Below the pieces are notes generated by a model that worked only from the letters and a program-made list of their open reading frames with translations, was not told the DNA's origin and did no database searches. Positions 1-6,106 of a stretch of DNA of 6,623 nucleotides are shown piece after piece. Each line of letters opens with the position of its first letter. Positions within the stretch are counted from its first letter, which is position 1. This stretch comes from Spirochaetaceae bacterium (GTDB lineage Bacteria > Spirochaetota > Spirochaetia > Treponematales > Rectinemataceae). Made by a program: the position numbers and the translations under genes. The stretch is taken from contig DMNL01000042.1 of NCBI GenBank assembly GCA_003452735.1, positions 1 to 6,623 of the forward strand, written 5' to 3'.

Positions 1-480
1 ATGAACTCCGAACCAAAATCAAATAAGCGTCCGAACACTTCACTTAGACACGGAAAGCCAGAAAAAAAAATTGGAGAACAGCATTTTAGAAAGCGTCGAT
101 CGGCCCATGCCGCCGCACAAAAGATGGTAGACCATGCTCAAGAGAATAATGCTAGAGCGGGGAAACCATCGGCAGAGAGCCCAAGACAAGAACCCAAGAT
201 ATGTAGAGTCTGCGGTAAGCCTATCTTTGATTTTGCAGGTGCGATAGCTTCAAGGGAAGACGGCGAACCCATACATTTCGATTGTGCAATTGAAATCCTT
301 TCCAAGGAAGAGAATCTCGCGCCAGATGAGAAGCTAATCTATATTGGGAGCGGTTTTTTTGCGGTTTGTGTGCAGTCACCTTCGGGTAAACTGGAAATAA
401 GACGTAGAATCCGTTGGGAGAATCCTGGCACCCAGCAGCCATGGCGCAAGCCGATGATTTTTTCGCCTAATTTGCCTTAG
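1..480 (+). CDS. Small basic protein with a C-x2-C / H-x2-C putative zinc-binding site, function unknown
   Basis: I do not recognise a characterised function. The 159-residue product has two parts. Residues 1-65 are hydrophilic, rich in Lys/Arg/Asn/Ser, and probably disordered. Residues 66-145 look folded: Cys68 and Cys71 (ICRVCGKPI) are followed by His92 and Cys95 (PIHFDC), a plausible four-ligand zinc ribbon, then a beta-rich stretch (KLIYIGSGFFAV, LEIRRRIRWE). No signal peptide or membrane segment is seen, so it is probably cytoplasmic, and the basic tail could suit nucleic-acid or ribosome contact (inference). From memory it resembles small conserved hypothetical proteins of spirochaetes with a 'CGKPI...EPVHFDC' core, but this is unchecked. 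The ATG is the first base of the window, so a start further upstream cannot be excluded. It ends at TAG and converges on serS 71 bp away. Confidence 0.75.
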   Translation: MNSEPKSNKRPNTSLRHGKPEKKIGEQHFRKRRSAHAAAQKMVDHAQENNARAGKPSAESPRQEPKICRVCGKPIFDFAGAIASREDGEPIHFDCAIEILSKEENLAPDEKLIYIGSGFFAVCVQSPSGKLEIRRRIRWENPGTQQPWRKPMIFSPNLP

Positions 481-551
481 GTAACTAAAATATACTATAT
501 GCTTTTCGATGCCCTCAATGCCCCTCAGATGTCTTAAGCGCTATGCCTGCC

Positions 552-1832
552 TCAAACGTGACGGGGCTGAATCAGATCGAATCCGCAGTATGGTACTAAG
601 GCTTTAGGTATCCTTACAGAGCCATCGGCTTGCTGATGATTCTCGAGAATAGCGATAATGGCGCGAGAACAGGCAATGGCTGTACCATTTAGCATGTGCA
701 CAAAGCGATTTTTGCCATCCTTGTCTCTATAGCGAACATTGAGTCTTCTAGCTTGATAATCAGTACAATTTGAGGTCGATGTTATTTCTCCCCATTCGCC
801 ATTATTTCTTCCTGGCATCCAAGCTTCCAAATCCCACTTGCGATAGGCTGGGGCTCCAAGATCTCCTGTGCAGGTTTCGACAACTCTGAATGGAATATCG
901 AGGCTCGAAAAAATCTCCTCTTCAATCGAGCGAAGCTCTTCATGTATTGCCTCGGATTCCTCTGGTAGGCAGTAGACGAACATTTCTACCTTTGTGAACT
1001 GGTGTACACGGTATAGACCCTTCGAGAACTGCCCTGCGGCGCCAGCCTCACGCCTAAAGCAATGTGAAAGGCCTGCATAGCGGATTGGAAGCTGGTCTTT
1101 TTCAAGGATAGAATCGCTATGATAACCACCGAGCGTGATTTCAGCTGTGCCTATTAGGCAAGTTCCTTCACCTTCGAGAGTATAGACATTAGATTCAGCG
1201 CCTCGTGGATTGAAGCCTATTCCCTCCAGAATCTCTGTCTTGGCAATGTCTGGCGTTGTCATAAGAGTAAAGCCGTGCTTTGAGAGCATATCCAAGGCAT
1301 ATCGCACTAGTGCAAGCTCGAGGATGGTTCCCTCGTTTTTTAAATAATAGAATTTTGTCCCCGAAACCTTCGTCGCCGTATCGAGGTCGAGTATATCGAG
1401 GCTCTGGCCGAGTTCCACATGATCCTTGGGGGGAAAACTGAACTGCGTTGGAGAACCGACTCTTTTCACTTCGAGATTGTCTTTATCTTCCTTTCCTCGA
1501 GGAGCCTGAGGATGAGCCATGTTGGGGATTTTGGCCAATTCTTCAGCAAAAGCTGCCTCGACTTCCTGAAGCTCTGCTTCGAGGCGAGCTATTGTCTCCT
1601 TGAGCCTTTTGCCTTCTTCTATTCGAATGGAGCGTTCTTCTTTCGATAGATTTGACTTCATGGCTTGGGCATTCTCGTTTCTGCAACGCCTGGATTCCTC
1701 GAGTTCGCGGAGCAATGCATTCTTCTTATCGTATAGGGAGATCAGCAGGTCTACATCGGCATCCATATAACGGTCGCGAATATTTTGTCGAACCGCCTCT
1801 AAGTTATCTTTGATAAAACGTATGTCTAACAT
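552..1832 (-). CDS. serS: Seryl-tRNA synthetase (class II, SerRS)
   Basis: Cytoplasmic enzyme that activates serine with ATP and charges tRNA-Ser (and tRNA-Sec where present). The 426-residue length is normal for bacterial SerRS. The start MLDIRFIKDN is the canonical SerRS N-terminus. Residues about 30-105 form the charged heptad-like coiled-coil arm that grips the long variable arm of tRNA-Ser. The class II core follows: the serine-binding TAE (229-231), motif 2 around CFRREAG (258-264) continuing to YRVHQFTKVEMF (274-285), the conserved TSTSNCTDYQARR (351-363), and motif 3 NGTAIACSRAIIAILEN (382-398) with its invariant Arg390. All catalytic landmarks are present and no frameshift is seen. 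Motif 3 reads NGTAIACSR rather than the Escherichia coli-like NGSGLAVGR, a known kind of variation in the family. The gene is divergent from prfA and convergent with the small upstream gene, so it is probably a single-gene transcript. Confidence 0.98.
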   Translation of the reverse strand: MLDIRFIKDNLEAVRQNIRDRYMDADVDLLISLYDKKNALLRELEESRRCRNENAQAMKSNLSKEERSIRIEEGKRLKETIARLEAELQEVEAAFAEELAKIPNMAHPQAPRGKEDKDNLEVKRVGSPTQFSFPPKDHVELGQSLDILDLDTATKVSGTKFYYLKNEGTILELALVRYALDMLSKHGFTLMTTPDIAKTEILEGIGFNPRGAESNVYTLEGEGTCLIGTAEITLGGYHSDSILEKDQLPIRYAGLSHCFRREAGAAGQFSKGLYRVHQFTKVEMFVYCLPEESEAIHEELRSIEEEIFSSLDIPFRVVETCTGDLGAPAYRKWDLEAWMPGRNNGEWGEITSTSNCTDYQARRLNVRYRDKDGKNRFVHMLNGTAIACSRAIIAILENHQQADGSVRIPKALVPYCGFDLIQPRHV

Positions 1833-1910
1833 GGCTAGATACTATCCAGATGAACAACAACGCGCAAGCAGGAGTTGAAGCTCAGACCAAAAACAGGATA
1901 CCATTAAGTC
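1833..1910. promoter_or_regulatory. Divergent serS/prfA intergenic region with weak candidate promoters
   Basis: These 78 bp must hold, or border, the promoters for serS (leftward) and the prfA cluster (rightward). The best serS match is TTGCGC (minus strand, 1867-1862), 17 bp, then TAGTAT (1844-1839). The best prfA match is TTGAAG (1875-1880), 18 bp, then TACCAT (1899-1904). Both are poor sigma-70 matches. Each would start the RNA at or very near the start codon. No good Shine-Dalgarno sequence precedes either gene: there is only AGGA (1895-1898), 12 bases before the prfA GTG, and GGAT about 12 bases before the serS ATG. No T-box, riboswitch or operator palindrome is evident. The region is sound by geometry, but the individual boxes are guesses. 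Confidence 0.35.
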
Positions 1911-2990
1911 GTGACAGAATACATAGAACACATGGAGCAACTGCGAGAGCGTCTCGCGGAAATAGATGATCTCGTTTCGAAACCGGATGTACTTCGGGAT
2001 CAGAAGAATTATCGCGATCTTATGAAGGAGAGATCAAGAATTTCAGAAATTCTCGATGCATTCGATGAGACGCAAAGGCTTTGCTCTTCGATGCATGAGA
2101 CAGAAGAACTAATTCAGGAAACAAAGGACGAGGAATTGAGAGAGCTTGCTGAGGAAGAGCTCGATCAGTTGAGGAATCAATCTGCTCTTGCCGAAGAGCG
2201 GCTCGAGGCTCTTCTTGCGCCACGAGACCCCATGGCCGACAAATCGGTCATCATGGAGATACGAGCAGGTACTGGAGGAGAAGAGGCTGCTCTTTTTGCT
2301 GCTGACCTATATAGGATGTATAGCCGCTATGCCGACAGCAGAGAGTGGAATGTCGAGATCATGAGTTCGAACAACACAGAGCTAGGCGGAATCAAGGAAA
2401 TAATCTTTTCTATTTCTGGGGATTCAGTTTACGAGAGATTACGCCTGGAATCCGGAGTTCATAGGGTGCAGCGTGTGCCGGTCACTGAAGGTTCGGGCAG
2501 AATCCACACCAGCACGGTGACAGTTGCGGTATTGCCTGAAATGGAAGAGACAGAGATAGAGATAAGGCCAGAAGATCTGCGCATCGATGTAATGCGGTCC
2601 TCCGGTCCTGGTGGCCAAAGTGTCAATACAACCGACTCCGCTGTGCGCATTACACATATTCCAAGCGGCATTGTTGTTCACTGCCAAGATGAGAAGAGCC
2701 AAATAAAGAATAAGGCAAAGGCCATGAGAATCCTCAGGGCAAGGCTTTTCGAGATCGAAGATGATAAACGCCAAGCAGAGCGTTCCGCGGAGCGACGAAA
2801 CCAAGTTGGAACCGGAGACCGTTCCGAGCGTATCAGGACCTACAATTTTCCTCAGAATCGCTTGACCGACCATAGGATAGATTTGACTCTATATAAACTA
2901 GACCTCATCATGGAAGGTGATCTAGATGAATTGCTTGATGCACTGATAGCATGGGATAGAGAGCAGGCACTAATAGCCGAAGAACGCTAG
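1911..2990 (+). CDS. prfA: Peptide chain release factor 1 (RF1)
   Basis: Class I release factor that recognises UAA and UAG in the ribosomal A site and triggers hydrolysis of peptidyl-tRNA. The 359-residue length matches the family. The helical N-terminal domain (about 1-105) is followed by the decoding domain. Its tripeptide anticodon Pro190-Val191-Thr192, within [11 protein letters not shown], is the P-x-T motif of RF1 and not the S-P-F of RF2. The catalytic loop [12 protein letters not shown] (230-241) has GGQ at 234-236 (bases 2610-2618), close to the E. coli position. The family signature around [18 protein letters not shown] (300-317) is intact. Translation starts at [14 protein letters not shown] matches the expected RF1 N-terminal length, whereas the next in-frame ATG (1932) would remove seven residues. 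There is no programmed frameshift (that is RF2-specific). The partner gene prmC follows after 5 bp. Confidence 0.98.
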   Translation: MTEYIEHMEQLRERLAEIDDLVSKPDVLRDQKNYRDLMKERSRISEILDAFDETQRLCSSMHETEELIQETKDEELRELAEEELDQLRNQSALAEERLEALLAPRDPMADKSVIMEIRAGTGGEEAALFAADLYRMYSRYADSREWNVEIMSSNNTELGGIKEIIFSISGDSVYERLRLESGVHRVQRVPVTEGSGRIHTSTVTVAVLPEMEETEIEIRPEDLRIDVMRSSGPGGQSVNTTDSAVRITHIPSGIVVHCQDEKSQIKNKAKAMRILRARLFEIEDDKRQAERSAERRNQVGTGDRSERIRTYNFPQNRLTDHRIDLTLYKLDLIMEGDLDELLDALIAWDREQALIAEER

Positions 2991-2995
2991 TTGTC

Positions 2996-3865
2996 ATGAC
3001 CTATCGAGAACTTATTTTTAATGAGTCTTGCAGCTTTTCTGAGAGCGATACTCCTTTTTTGGATGCTTTGTTGCTTTTAGCGCATAGCCTCGGTATATCG
3101 AAGGAAAAGCTCTTTTCGATGCTCCCCGAGTGCGCAGATTCTATTCCACAGTCATTCTTCGATATGACAGAACGTAGAAGAAATGGCGAAAGCATAGCCC
3201 ATATTCGCGGTTTTCGTGAGTTCTATGGTCGTGAATTTCTTGTCAACGATGATGTATTATCGCCACGTCAAGATACAGAGATTCTGGTAGAAGCTGCACT
3301 CGAATCCTCGAAGCTATTCGAGCCTGTAGCAGACATTGAAGAAGATCTTGAAGCAGGCGGAGAAATTTCCGTTCTCGATCTTTGCACTGGTTGTGGCGCA
3401 GTAGCAATAAGCCTCGCAGCCGAAAAGCCGTGGTTTAAGTTGACAGCCTCGGATATATCATCTGCAGCTCTCGACATTGCAAAGAAAAATGCACAAAGGC
3501 TTTTGACTGCTACTTCCTTGATTTTTGTAGAATCCGATCTCTTTTCTGCAATAGACGGAAAGTTCGAAATTATTACAGCAAACCCTCCTTATATTCCGCA
3601 TTGCGAAGCAGAGCGATTTATTTCCAAAGGATGGAAGGATCCTCTTATCTCTCTAGATGGCGGTATCGACGGCATGAAGCATATTCGGAAGATAATCATG
3701 GAGGGATATGAATACTTATCCCATAATGGTGTATTATTATTAGAGATGGATCCCTACCAAACATCGGAGTCTTTGGCTCTCTTTAAAAAAATGGGTTATA
3801 TAGATCTAAGAACATGGAAGGATCTTTCAGGAAGCATAAGGGTAGTAGGCGGCCGTCATGGATGA
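2996..3865 (+). CDS. prmC: Release factor glutamine methyltransferase (PrmC/HemK)
   Basis: SAM-dependent N5-glutamine methyltransferase that modifies the GGQ glutamine of RF1 and RF2 and so raises their termination activity. The 289-residue length is typical. A helical N-terminal domain (1-80) ends in the family marker GFREFYGREF (72-81) followed by SPRQDTE (89-95). The Rossmann methyltransferase domain shows SAM motif I VLDLCTGCGAVAISLA (126-141), the acidic residue of TASDIS (Asp152), and the catalytic, substrate-binding NPPY (196-199). It then has the typical SLDGGIDGMKHIRKII (219-234) and LLLEMDPYQ (247-255). About ten extra acidic residues lie before motif I (110-123), probably a surface loop. 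The ATG lies 5 bp after the prfA stop with no evident Shine-Dalgarno sequence, suggesting translational coupling to prfA. Its last 8 bp overlap the rel start. Its substrate is the product of the adjacent gene. Confidence 0.97.
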   Translation: MTYRELIFNESCSFSESDTPFLDALLLLAHSLGISKEKLFSMLPECADSIPQSFFDMTERRRNGESIAHIRGFREFYGREFLVNDDVLSPRQDTEILVEAALESSKLFEPVADIEEDLEAGGEISVLDLCTGCGAVAISLAAEKPWFKLTASDISSAALDIAKKNAQRLLTATSLIFVESDLFSAIDGKFEIITANPPYIPHCEAERFISKGWKDPLISLDGGIDGMKHIRKIIMEGYEYLSHNGVLLLEMDPYQTSESLALFKKMGYIDLRTWKDLSGSIRVVGGRHG

Positions 3866-6095
3866 ACTGGTTCAGGATTTTTCCTCGAAGATCGATTATC
3901 GCTTCAACTATGAAGAGAAAAACCTTCTTTTAAAGGCTTTAGACCATTCTCGTCATACTCATGGAGAAAGAAAGCGAGCATCAGGTGAGCCCGCCTACTA
4001 CCATGATATCCGCGTTGCTGAAATACTCCTTGACCTCGGTATGGACCTAGAATCAATCCTCGCAGGCCTGCTTCATGACACAATCGAAGAGCGAATATCT
4101 GGCTTTGCCCATGAAGCGAATTCGGATAGCAAAATTGAAGGAAATCCCGCCAGCAAAGATAAATCTGCATTTGAAGACTCCCAGATTCAGTCAAGAGGGA
4201 TACTGCAAGCTCCTAGAGGCGAGCGTGCATTGAAGAAAAAAGGTTCAACCACATTGAATTCCCTTCTTGCAGCCCCAGATCTTTTTATTCAGGAACAATT
4301 TGGCCCTCAAACAGCAATGATCGTTGCAGGAGTCAACAGGCTCTCTTCGGTCAAAGCAAAGAATAAAACTGTGCATGCTGCCGAAACGATGCGAAAAATG
4401 CTTTTTGCCCTGACCAGCGATATTCGCGTGATTCTCGTCAAACTAGCAGATAAACTCGATAGCATGCGCACTCTAAAATACTTACCGGAAGATCGTCAGA
4501 AAGAAATCGCCACCGAGTGCATAGATATCTACGCCCCTCTTGCTGATAGGCTCGGTATTTCCTGGCTTAAAGATGAATTAGAGGATCTATCCTTGAAGTC
4601 GCTAAACCGCGAGGTGTTCGACCAGATCAAGGATATTGTAAATTCGCGTAAGAATGAGCGCCAGGAATTTCTAAAGAAAGTGACTGATAAGATACTTTCT
4701 GCTGCTACAAAAGAGGGGATAGATGTCGAAGTGAGCGCTCGCGCCAAGCATTTCTACTCGATATATCAGAAAATGCGCAGACGCGGAAAAGGAGCCGAAG
4801 AGCTATATGACCTTCTCGGAATACGGATTATCTGCAACAGCATCAATGATTGCTATTCCCTACTTGGGCTCGTGCATCGGCTCTGGAAACCCATCGATGG
4901 ACGATTCAAAGATTATATTGCAATGCCAAAAGCGAATGGATACCAAAGTCTCCATACAACAGTAATTGCCTATGGAGGGCAACTGCTTGAGATACAGATT
5001 CGTACGAGAGAGATGCACCTTGTGGCGGAATATGGAGTAGCATCGCATTGGCTATACAAAAAAGGTACCAGGGCAGAGATTCCTAAGCTAGAAGATCTGC
5101 CCATAATAAACAAGCTAAGGCAATGGAACCAGTTTATCGCCGAAGGCGACAGCTATCTGGAAGAAATAAAGCAAGAGTTTTTGGGTGATTCCATATTTGT
5201 CTTTACTCCAAAAGGAGATATAATTGAGTTGCCCTCTGGCTCGACTCCTATAGACTTTGCATTTGCCATTCACTCTGATGTTGGGGCGCACTGCCTTGGC
5301 GCAAAGATCAATGGAGCCATCGCACCTCTAGATTCTGAGCTTTGCAATACCCAGATCGTAGAAATCATAACTTCACCCAACGCAAAGCCTAATCTCAATT
5401 GGCTCAAGATAGCTCGCACAAGCAAAGCGCGCTCAAAGATACGTCAGCTTCTTGTCCAGACCGGCCAAGCAGTAGCAATAGACAAACACATTGTTGCGGC
5501 TCGTAAGAGCGAAAAAGCTACTCAGGAAACGGTTCAAGCTCGTACTCATGGAGGCGCTGATCGGTCTCAAACTGAAGCTCGCCGCAGCGAGAGCTTTCCT
5601 TCTGTAGTGGAATTCCATAGCCTAAAGCCTGGTCTGGTGCTTCGCAGCGAGAAAGCGGGGGTTTCGGTAGGAGGTATGCGCAACATGATGATCCGTATTG
5701 CAGGCTGCTGTAAACCGGTTACTGGCGATCGCATTATAGGTTATGTTTCGCGTGGTCGTGGAATTATCGTACACCGCGAAGATTGCAGATCCATCGCTTC
5801 GATTTCAGATTTCGAAGAACGGCGTATCGATGTCAAATGGGAAGACGAAGCAATCAATACGACAGCACGCTATAGAGTAACCACCAAAAAGAGTTTCGAC
5901 ATTTTCTCAGAGATAGAATCTACCGTTCGCAAGTGCTCAGGGCGACTCAAGGAAGGCAAGCTAGGAGAGCGCGGGGATGGGACTCTTTCTGGCTTTTTTA
6001 TTCTGGAAGTCGATTCACATGAAGATTTAAGGCGTGTCGCCAAGGCTTTACGAACGCTCCCAAGCATCCTTTCTATCGAAGAAGAACCGATATAA
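3858..6095 (+). CDS. rel: RelA/SpoT-family (p)ppGpp synthetase/hydrolase of unusual architecture
   Basis: Stringent-response enzyme: makes (p)ppGpp from ATP and GDP/GTP on starved ribosomes and, if its HD domain is active, degrades it. Domains in the 745 residues are: HD hydrolase (about 20-225) with metal-ligand candidates His49, His73-Asp74 and Asp198; synthetase (about 265-400) with RAKHFYSIYQKM (295-306), Asp318, RFKD (349-352, the R-x-K-D form of bifunctional enzymes rather than the RelA ExDD form), PKANGYQS (357-364) and EIQIRT (378-383); TGS (445-505) with the tRNA-end-contacting His472 in DFAFAIH; zinc-finger/CC domain (617-643) with Cys617-Cys618, His639 and Cys643; and a C-terminal ACT/RRM-like domain (about 668-745). 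Oddities: about 55-58 extra residues after HDTIEE, HDxxED read as HDxxEE, KLADRLHN read as KLADKLDS, and a shortened helical region (about 541-585). The ATG overlaps the prmC stop by 8 bp; AGG at 3847-3849 is a weak ribosome binding site. The reading frame is continuous. Confidence 0.95.
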   Translation: MDELVQDFSSKIDYRFNYEEKNLLLKALDHSRHTHGERKRASGEPAYYHDIRVAEILLDLGMDLESILAGLLHDTIEERISGFAHEANSDSKIEGNPASKDKSAFEDSQIQSRGILQAPRGERALKKKGSTTLNSLLAAPDLFIQEQFGPQTAMIVAGVNRLSSVKAKNKTVHAAETMRKMLFALTSDIRVILVKLADKLDSMRTLKYLPEDRQKEIATECIDIYAPLADRLGISWLKDELEDLSLKSLNREVFDQIKDIVNSRKNERQEFLKKVTDKILSAATKEGIDVEVSARAKHFYSIYQKMRRRGKGAEELYDLLGIRIICNSINDCYSLLGLVHRLWKPIDGRFKDYIAMPKANGYQSLHTTVIAYGGQLLEIQIRTREMHLVAEYGVASHWLYKKGTRAEIPKLEDLPIINKLRQWNQFIAEGDSYLEEIKQEFLGDSIFVFTPKGDIIELPSGSTPIDFAFAIHSDVGAHCLGAKINGAIAPLDSELCNTQIVEIITSPNAKPNLNWLKIARTSKARSKIRQLLVQTGQAVAIDKHIVAARKSEKATQETVQARTHGGADRSQTEARRSESFPSVVEFHSLKPGLVLRSEKAGVSVGGMRNMMIRIAGCCKPVTGDRIIGYVSRGRGIIVHREDCRSIASISDFEERRIDVKWEDEAINTTARYRVTTKKSFDIFSEIESTVRKCSGRLKEGKLGERGDGTLSGFFILEVDSHEDLRRVAKALRTLPSILSIEEEPI
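4092..4268 (+). other. In-frame insertion within the Rel hydrolase (HD) domain
   Basis: This stretch encodes about residues 79-137 of Rel. In the crystallised Streptococcus Rel, as I recall its sequence, 11 residues separate the HDxxED motif from the next landmark, an FG before the IVDGVTKL helix. Here 69 residues (79-147) separate Glu78 from Phe148-Gly149. Beyond FG, 29 residues lead to RKML in both proteins, so the extra length is confined to this point. The insert is hydrophilic, with Ser, Lys, Asn, Gly and mixed charge, a basic patch (RGERALKKKG, 120-129) and no cysteines or membrane segment. It is in frame with no obvious change in base composition, which argues for a real loop rather than an assembly error. 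Its function is unknown. Confidence 0.75.
5478..5612 (+). other. Hydrophilic linker in place of the Rel helical domain
   Basis: This encodes about residues 541-585 of Rel, between the end of the TGS-linked segment (TSKARSKIRQLL, 521-532) and the zinc-finger domain. In remembered Streptococcus Rel about 129 residues run from KIRQ to the double cysteine; here there are 88. The usual GRxLL helix and the later G-F-G-D-type segment are not recognisable. In their place is a Ser/Thr/Gln/Glu/Arg-rich stretch (SEKATQETVQARTHGGADRS) with low-complexity character. The helical domain helps position full-length Rel on the ribosome, so its loss or reduction may alter that geometry (inference). Confidence 0.6.
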
Positions 6096-6106
6096 TCTGG
6101 CCTTAT

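Noticed and set aside
481..551. Possible terminator or short repeat in the convergent gap before serS (ATGCCCTCA then ATGCCCCTCA, 509-527)
   Set aside because: Two near-identical copies of 9-10 bases are adjacent, but no stable hairpin with a T-tract follows. This small a repeat is expected by chance or slippage.
1419..1649. 76-codon plus-strand open frame inside serS
   Set aside because: It lies antisense to the SerRS coiled-coil arm; its Phe/Leu-rich composition is the complement of the Glu/Lys-rich coiled coil.
1911..1934. Alternative ATG start for prfA at 1932
   Set aside because: It would shorten the N-terminus by seven residues relative to the usual RF1 length, and has no better ribosome binding site than the GTG at 1911.
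2439..2873. 144-codon open frame on the minus strand opposite prfA
   Set aside because: It lies wholly antisense to the conserved RF1 catalytic region, and its translation has no recognisable motif or family character. It is a shadow of the prfA codon pattern.
3904..4194. 96-codon minus-strand open frame opposite the Rel HD domain and part of its insertion
   Set aside because: It is antisense to a conserved gene with no start signal or recognisable motif; the Rel frame explains the region.
4209..4226. Shared QAPRG peptide between the Rel insertion and SerRS (residues 109-113), as if one were copied from the other
   Set aside because: Only about 14 bases are similar, with mismatches, and the flanks are unrelated; QAPRG lies in the normal place of a SerRS linker. 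Coincidence is the simpler reading.
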